This document shows positions 26,788 through 35,966 of a stretch of DNA of 64,000 nucleotides, piece after piece (the stretch's first letter is position 1; every line of letters starts with the position of its first letter). A program made the translations under genes and the position numbers. The stretch covers positions 1 through 64,000 of the forward strand of contig CAZNCJ010000003.1 of NCBI GenBank assembly GCA_964571595.1, written 5' to 3'. The notes below the pieces were generated by a model, which did not search any database, had not been told where the DNA came from, and saw nothing but the letters and a program-made list of their open reading frames with translations. The DNA is from CALCKU01 sp964571595 (GTDB taxonomy: Bacteria; Pseudomonadota; Alphaproteobacteria; Caulobacterales; Maricaulaceae).

Positions 26788-27363
26788 TTATCGCTGCGGG
26801 TCAATCCATCCAATATTTCCATCACTGCGCTTAAAGACGACATTTAAGCCGCCATGTTTGGCATTGTTGAAAATTACCACGCCATTATCAGCAAGTCCAA
26901 GCTCGAGCGCGGCCATACTCGGCGTTAAAGTTCTGATTTTACCCGGTTTTTCAGCTATAACCATTGGTTCTGCCGGAAGCTCGAGCTGGGCGTCATCATC
27001 AAGGGCTTGGTTTTCGTCAATCGGATTTTCTAAAATGAACATAGAAAAACCTTGGGCCTTACTATCGGCATTATGATCTTTAAGGCGTCTTTTGTAACGC
27101 CGTAAGCGCTTTTCAATATGCTCTAAGGCCTCATCAGAGGCCCCGTAAGCATCATGGGCCTCGCCTTTGGATTCAAGAGAAGCACCAGAGGGTAAATGGA
27201 TTGAACACACCGTTCGAAACCCCGTACCTTCGCGCGATACCGAAATCTGCGCCTCCCCGTCTCGGTGGATATATTTAGCCATCATATCGTCTATTCGGTC
27301 GGTTATGCGCTCACGCAGAGCAGAAGAAACATCAATACCTTTGGAGACGATTTGTATTTGCAT
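26788..27363 (-). CDS. hpf: Long-form ribosome hibernation promoting factor
   Basis: Predicted HPF/RaiA that dimerises 70S ribosomes in stationary phase or starvation. The N-terminal beta-alpha-beta domain starts MQIQIVSKGIDVSSALRERI and ends with KRLRRYKRRLKDH (basic helix binding 16S rRNA). The C-terminal domain (about 130-190) contains KIRTLTPSMAALELGLADNGVVIFNN, the dimerisation module of the long form. 191 residues, full length. It lies upstream of ptsN and downstream of pstB after a 138-base spacer that holds a 12-bp palindrome (CCTCAATTGAGG at 27446-27457). Confidence 0.94.
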   Translation of the reverse strand: MQIQIVSKGIDVSSALRERITDRIDDMMAKYIHRDGEAQISVSREGTGFRTVCSIHLPSGASLESKGEAHDAYGASDEALEHIEKRLRRYKRRLKDHNADSKAQGFSMFILENPIDENQALDDDAQLELPAEPMVIAEKPGKIRTLTPSMAALELGLADNGVVIFNNAKHGGLNVVFKRSDGNIGWIDPQR

Positions 27364-27445
27364 AAATAACCTTTCATATGTTGCACCCCCACACTATCAC
27401 AAATGTTCCACAAATGCAGGTCTAAAATAATCTAAATACCAACAG

Positions 27446-27457
27446 CCTCAATTGAGG
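27446..27457. promoter_or_regulatory. 12-bp palindrome upstream of hpf
   Basis: CCTCAATTGAGG is a perfect 12-bp palindrome about 85 bases upstream of the hpf start and 45 bases after the pstB stop. It could be an operator for the hpf promoter. No T-run, so not a terminator. Confidence 0.25.
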
Positions 27458-27501
27458 GTTAAAATAACAGGCTGGCTGGTAAATATATAAAGCTAAAGGG
27501 G

Positions 27502-28320
27502 TTAGCCTGTCCGGCCAGTAATATAATCCTGCGTCTGGCTATAAGTAGGATTGGTGAAGATTTTCTCGGTCAGGTCATATTCGACCAGATCACCCATATG
27601 GAAAAAAGCCGTCTTATCGGAAATACGCGCCGCCTGCGCCATAGAATGGGTCACAATAATAATACAATAACGCTGTTTAAGCTCGTCGATTAAAGCCTCG
27701 AGTTTGGCCGTAGCGATCGGGTCTAGCGCGGAAGCCGGCTCGTCCATTAAAATGACTTCAGGGGAGACGGCAATAGCGCGCGCAATAACAAGTCTTTGTT
27801 GCTGGCCGCCAGATAAGCCCGTACCCGGAGAACGCAGGCGGTCTTTAACCTCATCCCACAGCCCAGCCCGTTTCAGGCTTTTTTCAACCAGATGATCCAG
27901 CTCATCCTTAGAGGATGTCAAACCATGTATGCGCGGGCCGTAAGCCACATTATCATAAATGGATTTTGGAAAAGGATTGGGTTTTTGAAACACCATGCCG
28001 ACGCGCGCGCGCAGCAAAACCGGGTCTAGCTCTTTGGCATATATATCTTCACCGTCCATGCGAATATCGCCCGAGACACGACAGCCCTCTATCGTGTCAT
28101 TCATCCGGTTAAACACGCGTAAAAAGGAAGACTTGCCACAACCCGACGGGCCGATAAAAGCTGTCACGCCATTATCGGGAATACTCATATTAATGCCGTG
28201 CAAAGCCTCGAAATCATCATAATGCACACGAACATCTTTGACGACGAATTTCATCGGTTGGTCGTCAATATTCGTTTTAACGGAACCTTCCGGTTTCAGA
28301 CTTTTAACATCAATTTTCAT
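27502..28320 (-). CDS. pstB: Phosphate ABC transporter ATPase PstB
   Basis: ATP-binding subunit that powers phosphate uptake through PstCA. Walker A GPSGCGKSS is at about residue 57-65, the Q-loop is VFQKPNPFPKS, the signature LSGGQQQR, Walker B VILMDEPASALDP, and the switch histidine THSM. 272 residues. The ATG at 28320 is chosen because GGAG stands 9 bases upstream and it lies four bases after the pstA stop; a start 15 codons earlier would overlap pstA by 41 bases. Last gene of the oprP-pstSCAB unit. phoU, often next, is absent from the window. Confidence 0.96.
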   Translation of the reverse strand: MKIDVKSLKPEGSVKTNIDDQPMKFVVKDVRVHYDDFEALHGINMSIPDNGVTAFIGPSGCGKSSFLRVFNRMNDTIEGCRVSGDIRMDGEDIYAKELDPVLLRARVGMVFQKPNPFPKSIYDNVAYGPRIHGLTSSKDELDHLVEKSLKRAGLWDEVKDRLRSPGTGLSGGQQQRLVIARAIAVSPEVILMDEPASALDPIATAKLEALIDELKQRYCIIIVTHSMAQAARISDKTAFFHMGDLVEYDLTEKIFTNPTYSQTQDYITGRTG

Positions 28321-28324
28321 AAGC

Positions 28325-29626
28325 CTATCTCCGCTTCTCAAGACGGTTGCGAAGCCAAATCGCAAATCCGTTCATACAAATCAAGACAATCAATAAAATA
28401 ATGATCGCGGCTGATGTGCGTTCTGACCATGCCCGTTCTGCACTATCAGACCACAGGAATATCTGCACAGGCAAGGCTGATGAGGGTTCCATAATAGATT
28501 GCGGAATTTCTGTAACAAAGGCAACCATGCCAATCATCAGCAAGGGCGCGGTTTCACCCAAGACCTGCGCCATGCCAATGATGGAACCTGTCAATATACC
28601 TGGGCCAGCAAGTGGCAATTTATGATGGAACACCGCTTGGACATGTGAGGCGCCAACGCTAAGCGCGCCGTTCACAATAGAAGGCGAGACAGAGCGCATA
28701 GCGGCCCGTGTCGCAATAGTGATAGTCGGAAAAGCGCGCAAAGCCAAAACCATACCCCCCACAAGCGGGGCAGATCGTGGCAGTCCGAAAAAGTTCAAAA
28801 ACACTGCCAGACCCAAAAGGCCAAAAACAATAGAGGGCACAGCCGCAAGATTATTGATATTTATCTCGATTAGGTCGGTCCATTTATTTTTAGGCGCAAA
28901 TTCATCCAGATATATCGCAGCCCCCACCCCGATGGGAAAGGCCAATATAAAGGCCACACCCAGTAACATTAAGGACCCGACGACAGCACTGGCTATGCCG
29001 GCAAGTTCGGGGTCGCGACTATCGGGATTGGTGAAAAATATCTTGTTAAATTTCGACGAAATAACGCCGCGCTCAGACAATTGATCTATCCACTCGATTT
29101 GATTGTCTTTGATTTTGCGGCGGTTTTCAGGCGTTTCGCGTTTGATATAGCCTTTGAGTAATTGATCCACCTGATCTGATGTCGGCACAACAACACGGAT
29201 GGTCTGACCTATAAGGTTCGGGTTTTGATAGACTTTTTGACGCAAATGATCTTCGGCACCAGAGGCCGAGACAAGCGCAAATAAAGCCCGCTTATCCTTA
29301 CGTCCCGAGACTTCGGGGAATTGGGCATAAAGCGTGTCTTGGACAATACGGCGATAATTTGCCCCGCGTAGTTTTTCACTATCGCGCGCGCCTGTCGGGT
29401 CCAGCACGGTTTCCTCAAGCTTCACATCGAGCGTCATAAAATGTTGGTAAAAGGCCGTATAGCCGGTTCCGACCAAGCTGATGAGCAACCAGAATAAAGA
29501 GGCAATGGCAAATCCGATTGCGACAAGCCCCCAACGCCTAAAGCGTCTTTCCTTTGCATTGCGTTTAGCCAGACGTTTAATCGCCGTTTCAGAATTATGA
29601 ATTGATGTCGAAGAACTAGGTGCCAT
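28325..29626 (-). CDS. pstA: Phosphate ABC transporter permease PstA
   Basis: Inner-membrane permease subunit for phosphate uptake. At 433 residues it is much longer than E. coli PstA. After one N-terminal helix (about 35-55) a periplasmic domain of about 150 residues (DUF3333 type, common in Alphaproteobacteria) precedes the usual six-helix permease core with the EAA-like loop ALRAFPTITIATRAAMRSVSPSI. The start overlaps the pstC stop by one base (TGATG), consistent with translational coupling. Works with PstC, PstB and PstS encoded alongside. Confidence 0.93.
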   Translation of the reverse strand: MAPSSSTSIHNSETAIKRLAKRNAKERRFRRWGLVAIGFAIASLFWLLISLVGTGYTAFYQHFMTLDVKLEETVLDPTGARDSEKLRGANYRRIVQDTLYAQFPEVSGRKDKRALFALVSASGAEDHLRQKVYQNPNLIGQTIRVVVPTSDQVDQLLKGYIKRETPENRRKIKDNQIEWIDQLSERGVISSKFNKIFFTNPDSRDPELAGIASAVVGSLMLLGVAFILAFPIGVGAAIYLDEFAPKNKWTDLIEININNLAAVPSIVFGLLGLAVFLNFFGLPRSAPLVGGMVLALRAFPTITIATRAAMRSVSPSIVNGALSVGASHVQAVFHHKLPLAGPGILTGSIIGMAQVLGETAPLLMIGMVAFVTEIPQSIMEPSSALPVQIFLWSDSAERAWSERTSAAIIILLIVLICMNGFAIWLRNRLEKRR

Positions 29627-30870
29627 CAGTCATATCTCTCGCGGTATTTACGCACAACGGTCAAAGCAATGACGTTGAGAATAAGGGTGATGATAAACAA
29701 GACCAGACCCAAGGCAAAAGCTGCCAAAGTCTTGGGACTATCAAATTCTTGGTCACCTGTGAGAAGCGCGACAATCTGAACCGTCACCGTCGTGACCGCC
29801 TCAAAGGGATTGGCCGTAAGATTAGCCGCGCGTCCGGCCGCCATAACCACAATCATCGTCTCGCCAATAGCGCGCGATATGGCCAGCAAAAAGGCACCAA
29901 TTATACCCGGCAGTGCGCCTGCAAAAATCACCTTTTGCATCGTCTCGGATTTTGTCGCACCCAAAGCATAAGAGCCGTCACGCAAAGTTTGAGGCACTGC
30001 ATTAATGACGTCATCAGACAATGAGGATATGAGCGGTATAATCATTACGCCCATTACAACACCGGCAGAAATCGCACTTTGTGTCGGAACGGAAAATCCC
30101 AAACTTTCCGCCATAAGACGAATGGTAGGCCCAACGGTAAGCAAGGCGAAAAACCCGTAAACCACGGTGGGGATACCCGCTAATATCTCAATGGCGGGTT
30201 TGACAATTGCCCGCATGCGTTTGCTGGCATATTCAGATAGGTAAACCGCGATCATAAGCCCAATAGGGCCCGCCACTAAAATCGCGATCAACATGATTAA
30301 AAACGTACCCGCAAATATAGGCACAGCCCCAAAGGCTCCGGATTGTCCAGCCTGATCCGCGCGAAGGGCGGTTTGAGGTGACCACTGCAATCCAAATAGA
30401 AACTCGGACGGGGAGACTTGTTCAAAGAAGCGCCAGCTCTCAAACACCAATGACAGGATAATACCTAGCGTCGTTAAAACCGCAATGGCGGAGAGGAAAA
30501 TCAAAAACCCTTTGATAAATCTTTCAACATAATTACGGGCTCTAAAATCAACGGCAATTCTGCGGTTACACAGCACGATTATAGCGCCTGCACTTATAAT
30601 AAGCGCGCCCAGCCATAAGATATTAAAACCAAGCGAGGCGGTAAAATTGCCATTGGCGCGCCATAACACACCGATGACAAAAACAGCAAAGCCCGTCAGC
30701 CCAACAAGCCAAGCCGTCAAATAGCCATAATAGCTTGATTGAGAGTGAAAACTCTCTCCATTTTGACGGGCTGTAAGTAATTTTTGATTTGCAGCACTGC
30801 GATTATACGCAAAGCCGCCTATGACAAGCACAGCGAGTAATACAAGCATGTAAGACGTAATATTACTCAC
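29626..30870 (-). CDS. pstC: Phosphate ABC transporter permease PstC
   Basis: Second permease subunit of the phosphate transporter. An N-terminal region with about three helices and loops (to about residue 150), typical of alphaproteobacterial PstC, precedes the permease core containing GPIGLMIAVYLSEYAS and the loop QTLRDGSYALGATKSETMQKVIF. The frame stays open to a GTG at 30921, but that codon sits inside a hairpin. The GTG at 30870 or the ATG at 30849 is more likely; the former is used here (414 residues) without a strong ribosome site. pstA follows with a one-base overlap. Confidence 0.9.
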   Translation of the reverse strand: MSNITSYMLVLLAVLVIGGFAYNRSAANQKLLTARQNGESFHSQSSYYGYLTAWLVGLTGFAVFVIGVLWRANGNFTASLGFNILWLGALIISAGAIIVLCNRRIAVDFRARNYVERFIKGFLIFLSAIAVLTTLGIILSLVFESWRFFEQVSPSEFLFGLQWSPQTALRADQAGQSGAFGAVPIFAGTFLIMLIAILVAGPIGLMIAVYLSEYASKRMRAIVKPAIEILAGIPTVVYGFFALLTVGPTIRLMAESLGFSVPTQSAISAGVVMGVMIIPLISSLSDDVINAVPQTLRDGSYALGATKSETMQKVIFAGALPGIIGAFLLAISRAIGETMIVVMAAGRAANLTANPFEAVTTVTVQIVALLTGDQEFDSPKTLAAFALGLVLFIITLILNVIALTVVRKYRERYD

Positions 30871-30898
30871 CGGAGCCCATTTTCGCAGATTAAGACAA

Positions 30899-30923
30899 TA
30901 GTGCGGCGCAAAGCACCGCACTA
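30899..30923 (-). other. Intercistronic hairpin between pstS and pstC
   Basis: TAGTGCGG at 30899-30906 pairs with CCGCACTA at 30916-30923, and an inner GC/GC pair leaves an AAA loop. No T-run follows, so this is more likely an mRNA-stabilising or attenuating hairpin than a terminator. It would raise pstS message relative to the permease genes, as is common for binding-protein-first transporter operons. Confidence 0.6.
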
Positions 30924-30989
30924 TCCCTATAAATCGTTAGGTAGCAATTTCCTACAGCTCCCAGACAATAAATGACAAATAAATGTCAA

Positions 30990-32087
30990 TTACTGACTAT
31001 ATGGGGCAAGGTTTTCCACAGCTAAGCGGTATTTTTGCCGTTCTGCAGGCGGAAGTGGCACAAGGCCAATCTCTTCAAGATATCCACCGGGGGCCCAGGC
31101 CTGATCCGATGTAAATTCAAGCGCATATTCCTGCAAGCCAGGTGTTCGCCCGACATGGTCTTTTTTCACATAAAAGAAAAGCGAGCGCGAAACAGGATAT
31201 TTACCTGATGAGATGTTCTCAAAGGTCGGTTCGGCCCCGTCCATATTAGCCCCTTTAATCTTGTCAGTGTTTTGATCAAGGAAAGAATAGCCAAAGACAC
31301 CCACTGCTGTAGGCGTGTTTACCAGTGTTTGGACAAGCGCATTATCGTTCTCGCCGCCGTCAATCCATTTACCGTCCTCACGCAAAGTATGGGAGATGGT
31401 CTTAAAGGCCTTTTTGTCAGATTTACGCAAAGCCGCCAGACATGGAATTTTTTTGGCGCCGCCTTCCATAGCAATCTCGACAAACGCATCCCGCGTACCA
31501 GAAGTAGGCGGCGGGCCGTAAGCCTCGATCACATTATCAGGCAATGCGGCGTTTACTTCTGACCATTTTTTATAAGGGTTAGCCTGCATAGTGCAATCCG
31601 TATCAGATGTCGGCACCTGTTTGGCAAAGGCCAGATACACATCCTTTAGGCCCATATTCACAGTTGGCGCATCAAGTGAGTTGGCCATGACAATACCGTC
31701 AAATCCGATTTTAACCTCGATAACGCCCTCGACACCGTTAGAGGCACATTTGTCAAATTCGCTTTTCTTCTGACGCCGCGAGGAATTGGTCACATCGGCT
31801 GTGCCGTCGCCAGCACCTTCACAGAATAATTTATGACCGCCGCCCGAACCCGTCGATTCGACAATCACTTTGTGTCCGGTCTTATTACCAAATTCTTGGG
31901 CAACCTTGGTTGAAAAAGGATAGACCGTAGAGGAACCTACGACGCGAATATCAGAACTTGTAGCTGCACTATTCGTCTGAGGCGTTGAGGCGGTATTATC
32001 CGCTGCGCTTCCTGCATTATCTGAACCCCCACAGGCGGCTAAGGCACATGCGCTTATTGTACTGATCAATAAATATCTAAGTTTCAT
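30990..32087 (-). CDS. pstS: Phosphate-binding lipoprotein PstS
   Basis: Periplasmic phosphate receptor of the Pst transporter. A signal peptide with lipobox LAAC puts the lipidated cysteine at C19. A Ser/Thr/Asn-rich linker (20-45) leads to VVGSSTVYPFSTKVAQEF, the phosphate-binding N-lobe motif, then STGSGGGHKLF, SSRRQKKSEF, and PPPTSGTRDAF. 365 residues, typical of the alphaproteobacterial long PstS. GGAGA precedes the ATG. It follows the porin gene by 24 bases, so both share a promoter, and pstC follows after a hairpin. Confidence 0.95.
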   Translation of the reverse strand: MKLRYLLISTISACALAACGGSDNAGSAADNTASTPQTNSAATSSDIRVVGSSTVYPFSTKVAQEFGNKTGHKVIVESTGSGGGHKLFCEGAGDGTADVTNSSRRQKKSEFDKCASNGVEGVIEVKIGFDGIVMANSLDAPTVNMGLKDVYLAFAKQVPTSDTDCTMQANPYKKWSEVNAALPDNVIEAYGPPPTSGTRDAFVEIAMEGGAKKIPCLAALRKSDKKAFKTISHTLREDGKWIDGGENDNALVQTLVNTPTAVGVFGYSFLDQNTDKIKGANMDGAEPTFENISSGKYPVSRSLFFYVKKDHVGRTPGLQEYALEFTSDQAWAPGGYLEEIGLVPLPPAERQKYRLAVENLAPYSQ

Positions 32088-32111
32088 GTTCTGTCTCCAA
32101 AATCGTCAGCG

Positions 32112-33353
32112 TTAAAAGTCAAATTGCAGGCGCGCAATAAAACCGTCTACAGTATCATCATCAAAAGCTCTCGCCACACCCACGCCATCTATGGGCTCGA
32201 ATACGTCTCCAATTCCAAGGCTTGGCCCGACATTCACTCCAGACAAAGTCGCATCTGCATTATAATAGTTAAACTGAATGCGAGCCTGTTTGTGCAGCCA
32301 CCAGCTCACCCCGGCGGCAAATGTATTTAAGTCACCGCCGTCAATGCCTTCATCCGTAAGATCAAGCCTATCAAAACGGGCATTTACCGACAGAGCGCCC
32401 CAGCCACCTTCCGTGACGGGATTGTCTACTGTGACGCGCTTAAATTTACCGATTTTGTAATTACGATTACCGCCAAAAACATAACCGCCACCAATTGACC
32501 AGCCATTAAAACTCGGGTCCTCGGTACAGGCTGCCACGCCGTCTGCGCAATTTGCATTGACAACGGTATATTCAGCTATCGCCCAGGCAGAGCCAAAAAG
32601 TGCGCCAAATTCAGCGCCTAAAAATGTGTCACTATCAGCAATGCGGCCGGTTGAAATAATCCGGTCAGTGCTCTCAACGAAAGGACGTTGTCTATAGCGT
32701 AAATTATCGGCATCATTTTGATCCCGATACCGAAAAGACGCGCCGAGATGGATCAGCTTATCTGTATCCACATCAAATTTATAAACACCGCGACCCGCGA
32801 CAGCGATGCCTTCAACACCGCCAGCTTGATCTTGAATCGCCTCGAGATTTTCACCAAAGACGCCGAGCTGTAACAAATAATTATCGGACTTGGTCGCGAC
32901 TTCAAAACCAACACGACGATCAAGCTCGAAAGCATCTGTCAGAGCCGCCCGTTCAATCAGGGCTTCATCCAAAGAAGAATTGGACTCTTCCAATGAGTTC
33001 TGTGTTTTAAAATGGCCGGCTTTAAAACTTAACTTACTACCGCCTGGCTTCCACTCTAAAAAAGCGTCCTCAAGATTGACATCCCCGCCTTCGTCAAATG
33101 TCACCTCTATTTTATATTTTAGATTATCTCCGTATTGGCCAGACCCTTTCAGACGGGCGCGGCGAAGGGCGGTTGCACTAAAATCAAAATCGGCATTTTC
33201 CGCATCACCCGTGGCGTAATCTACATGCAAACGTCCGCCGAGTTTTACCGTAAAATCATTCGCAATTGCCGCCTCACTTACAGCTAATAAACCAACTATA
33301 GGTACCGTCTTTATCACGTTCAACATTGTCGAACGGCTTCGTAATTTCATCAT
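32112..33353 (-). CDS. Phosphate-selective porin (OprO/OprP family)
   Basis: Predicted outer-membrane channel for phosphate or polyphosphate. A signal peptide ending near AAIAN is followed by barrel strands (KLGGRLHVDYA, LRRARLKGSGQYG, YKIEVTF) and the C-terminal strand ARLQFDF. ATALRRARL and KAGHFKTQNSLEE are typical of the OprO/OprP family, and the basic strands agree with anion selectivity. 413 residues. GAGG lies 8 bases before the first ATG. Placed first in the oprP-pstSCAB unit behind a candidate Pho box, which supports a phosphate role. Confidence 0.9.
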   Translation of the reverse strand: MMKLRSRSTMLNVIKTVPIVGLLAVSEAAIANDFTVKLGGRLHVDYATGDAENADFDFSATALRRARLKGSGQYGDNLKYKIEVTFDEGGDVNLEDAFLEWKPGGSKLSFKAGHFKTQNSLEESNSSLDEALIERAALTDAFELDRRVGFEVATKSDNYLLQLGVFGENLEAIQDQAGGVEGIAVAGRGVYKFDVDTDKLIHLGASFRYRDQNDADNLRYRQRPFVESTDRIISTGRIADSDTFLGAEFGALFGSAWAIAEYTVVNANCADGVAACTEDPSFNGWSIGGGYVFGGNRNYKIGKFKRVTVDNPVTEGGWGALSVNARFDRLDLTDEGIDGGDLNTFAAGVSWWLHKQARIQFNYYNADATLSGVNVGPSLGIGDVFEPIDGVGVARAFDDDTVDGFIARLQFDF

Positions 33354-33439
33354 TTTCTAACCTCTATTTATCACGGCGCTCATGCCGCATAACTTTTGCT
33401 CCAGTCCCCCAAAGCATGAGTGCCTCTTGACCGAGTCTC

Positions 33440-33468
33440 GTCACAGTAATTTAAACCTTTTGTGACAG
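33440..33468 (-). promoter_or_regulatory. Candidate Pho box upstream of the porin-pst operon
   Basis: On the minus strand CTGTCAC (33468-33462) and CTGTGAC (33446-33440) are direct repeats starting exactly 22 bases apart, two 11-base PhoB half-site periods. The middle half-site is degenerate. They lie about 87-115 bases upstream of the porin ATG. PhoB sites are direct repeats of CTGTCAT/C with 11-base spacing, so the match in sequence, period and position is good. Confidence 0.6.
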
Positions 33469-33628
33469 TTTTATTAAAAATGATGTCTCGAGACGGCACG
33501 TCTGGCCAGCCTGCCCCATGCTCTTGGCACTATATAAAAATAGACCACACGCCAGAGGCCAGTTGAGGCCCCGCCTGATAAAGTGAAATTATAGATATGC
33601 TTAGACGGTCCCCAATAGGGTTTGAGCT

Positions 33629-35137
33629 CTATAGCTTATGTTTAAACATCCGTCGACGCTCAATGGATGAAGGAATACCCATCGCCTCGCGGTATTTCGC
33701 CACTGTACGACGCGCAATATCAATACCTTGAGCGCGTAACAGATCGACAAGTTTATCATCAGATTTAACGGTTTTGGCCGTTTCCTCATCAATAAGAATT
33801 TTAATCTTATGACGCACAGCTTCCGCACTATGGGCTTCCCCGCCGTCAAGTGACGGGATAGAGGCCGTAAAGAAGTATTTCAGCTCAAACATACCCCGCG
33901 GTGTCGACATATATTTATTAGATGTCACACGGCTAACGGTACTTTCGTGCATTTCAATAGCATCGGCCACAGTACGCAAATTGAGCGGACGCAAATGATC
34001 CACGCCATAAGCAAAGAAACCATCTTGCTGTTTGACTATTTCTGTTGTCACTTTCAAAATTGTGCGGGCGCGTTGATCTAGGGATTTCACCAACCAATTG
34101 GCATTTTGGTGACATTCAGTCATGAACATTTTCGTCTCCTCATCGCTATCAAGCGCGCAAATTTCTGCAAAATATCGATTATCAACCAAGACGCGCGGCA
34201 GATTATCAGAGTTTAACTCAACAGCCCATCCGCCCTGCGCGGTTTCGCGAATAAAGACGTCAGGTTCGACAACAGCGGCCATATCCCCGCCGTAAATCAA
34301 ACCCGGTTTTGGCGCTAATTTCTTAAGGCGAGCAATATACTCCCCCAAAGCCTCAGCACTCAGGCCGCAGGCTTTTTTAAGTTTGCCAAGATCATGCTTG
34401 GCCAAAAGCTCGAGATTATCCAGCAAGGCAGTCATTGGCGTATCAAGTTGACCAGCTTCGCGCAGCTGTAAGCTCAGACATTCCTTTAAAGAACGGGCAA
34501 AAACGCCGGTTGGCTCAAATGTTTGCAATGTCGTAAGAAGCGAGTCCACGCGGTTAACGCTTACACCCAGTCGCTCGGCTATATCCGAGGTTTGCGCGCG
34601 CAAATAACCGTTCTCATCAACACAATCTATCAGGTTTTGCGCAATCATACGCTGGGAAGGCTCATGTATGGCAAGTGCCATTTGCTCATGTAAAACTTCC
34701 GATAAGGTTTTCTCTGCCGCGCGGTTATCTGCGGCGTTAAAATCAGAGCTTCCGTTAAACGAGCCGCCATTACCGGCCTTTGACCAATCGACCGACCCGC
34801 CAACATCGGCGGTATGTGTGTTGAGTTCCGAGACTGTCGCCTCGCTATCAATGGCAGAAGCTGGCGCGTCCAAATCAGCCGTCATAGCGGCGGGCGCCTC
34901 AAGAGAGACATTGTCAAATCCAGTTTCCACGTCAGACGAGGTCGCGTCAATGTCTTCCCCGCGACGGTTTTCGTCACCTGTGCCGCGTTCAAGCAATGGA
35001 TTGCTTTCCAATTGCTCTTCTACAAAAGCGGCCAATTCAATATTTGAGAGCTGCAGCAGTTTGATCGCCTGCTGTAATTGCGGCGTCATCACAAGTGATT
35101 GTGTTTGCCGTGCCTGTAACTTTGGCGCAATCGCCAT
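33629..35137 (-). CDS. rpoN: RNA polymerase sigma-54 factor
   Basis: Sigma-54, directing RNA polymerase to -24/-12 promoters with enhancer-binding activators. Region I is intact (SLVMTPQLQQAIKLLQLSN, EEQLESNPLLE), followed by an acidic region II, the core-binding domain, the HTH near 410-430 (EMHESTVSRVTSNKYM) and the RpoN box ARRTVAKYRE (about 475-484). The ATG at 35137 is chosen over a GTG three codons upstream because AGGTGG stands 6 bases before it. In most proteobacteria rpoN is directly followed by hpf-ptsN; here the porin and pst genes lie between. Confidence 0.96.
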   Translation of the reverse strand: MAIAPKLQARQTQSLVMTPQLQQAIKLLQLSNIELAAFVEEQLESNPLLERGTGDENRRGEDIDATSSDVETGFDNVSLEAPAAMTADLDAPASAIDSEATVSELNTHTADVGGSVDWSKAGNGGSFNGSSDFNAADNRAAEKTLSEVLHEQMALAIHEPSQRMIAQNLIDCVDENGYLRAQTSDIAERLGVSVNRVDSLLTTLQTFEPTGVFARSLKECLSLQLREAGQLDTPMTALLDNLELLAKHDLGKLKKACGLSAEALGEYIARLKKLAPKPGLIYGGDMAAVVEPDVFIRETAQGGWAVELNSDNLPRVLVDNRYFAEICALDSDEETKMFMTECHQNANWLVKSLDQRARTILKVTTEIVKQQDGFFAYGVDHLRPLNLRTVADAIEMHESTVSRVTSNKYMSTPRGMFELKYFFTASIPSLDGGEAHSAEAVRHKIKILIDEETAKTVKSDDKLVDLLRAQGIDIARRTVAKYREAMGIPSSIERRRMFKHKL

Positions 35138-35265
35138 AATATCCACCTAATAAACCACCGATCCGGATTTTTCCGGTATCATTTATCGAGTGTTCTAACT
35201 CAAAAGGTTTAAAATATGGTTGCGGCATGAAAATTGCTTATAGCCGCCCGTTTTGGCCCTCTTTA

Positions 35266-35853
35266 TCAGCTCGCACCCGTCTCTATAACATAAACGGCTT
35301 GTTTAAATATGAACCCCAATCTATGGACTTTATGGCCCCGTAAAATATAATTATTGGCCTTAAAGCACTCCCGCCAATCCTGATCTGTGCGGTTGCTATG
35401 GGGGTGGCCGCGAAATTCCAGATTTAACACACTATCGAGCCTTTTGGTCAGCCATTCCGTCACCCGATTATCATAGACATCTTCTATAATAATAACACAC
35501 GGGGCTATACGCATGGCCTCTGCTATAATTAAGTCAGGGTCTGGCGTGTGATGTAAAATTGTGGGCAATAGCGCAATATCATAGCTTTTATCAGCAAAGG
35601 GCATATTAACCCCGTCATAAAGGCGGGGCTTAAGTTCGGGGCGAAAACTACTATCGCGAATATCCAGACCCTCAATAACATAGCCCCGCTTTCGCATCAC
35701 CTCCAAGAGGCTCCCCGGCCCGCTGCCAATTTCAATTAAAGACGCGTCTTGAGGTAGATGGGCTGCCATCCAGCCCAATTTACGCCGCGCATCTATTTTC
35801 CAGCAGGCAAACACAAGTCGCCCTAAAAGCGGCGTTTTCCATAAATTGACCAT
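35266..35853 (-). CDS. Class I SAM-dependent methyltransferase
   Basis: Predicted small-molecule or lipid methyltransferase of the Methyltransf_11 type. IEIGSGPGSLLE (about 37-48) is the SAM-binding motif I, GLDIRD motif II, and MPFADKSYDIALLPTILHHTPDP motif post-I to II. The C-terminus has a hydrophobic segment. 195 residues. It is next upstream of rpoN with 128 bases between them and divergent from trpF. The substrate is unknown; not fused to any other domain. Confidence 0.8.
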   Translation of the reverse strand: MVNLWKTPLLGRLVFACWKIDARRKLGWMAAHLPQDASLIEIGSGPGSLLEVMRKRGYVIEGLDIRDSSFRPELKPRLYDGVNMPFADKSYDIALLPTILHHTPDPDLIIAEAMRIAPCVIIIEDVYDNRVTEWLTKRLDSVLNLEFRGHPHSNRTDQDWRECFKANNYILRGHKVHRLGFIFKQAVYVIETGAS

Positions 35854-35966
35854 ATTCCATCATTGCCGCGTTCCACCCCAAAAGCCAAGCCGTTTAAAAA
35901 ACGCACCAATAGGCCGTCTATAATTTATGTTGACTTCATAAGCCCCGCACTTAAATCAAGCCTGTT

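Noticed and set aside
30871..30921. Longest pstC start (GTG at 30921)
   Set aside because: The codon lies inside a stable hairpin and adds residues unlike the family N-terminus.
22438..33353. Sigma-54 promoters near hpf, ptsN and the pst genes
   Set aside because: No convincing TGGCAC-N5-TTGC element was found in the intergenic regions I checked.
33555..33572. Terminator after rpoN
   Set aside because: A 6-bp stem with one wobble exists, but the T-rich run starts more than ten bases later, so it does not meet the usual form.
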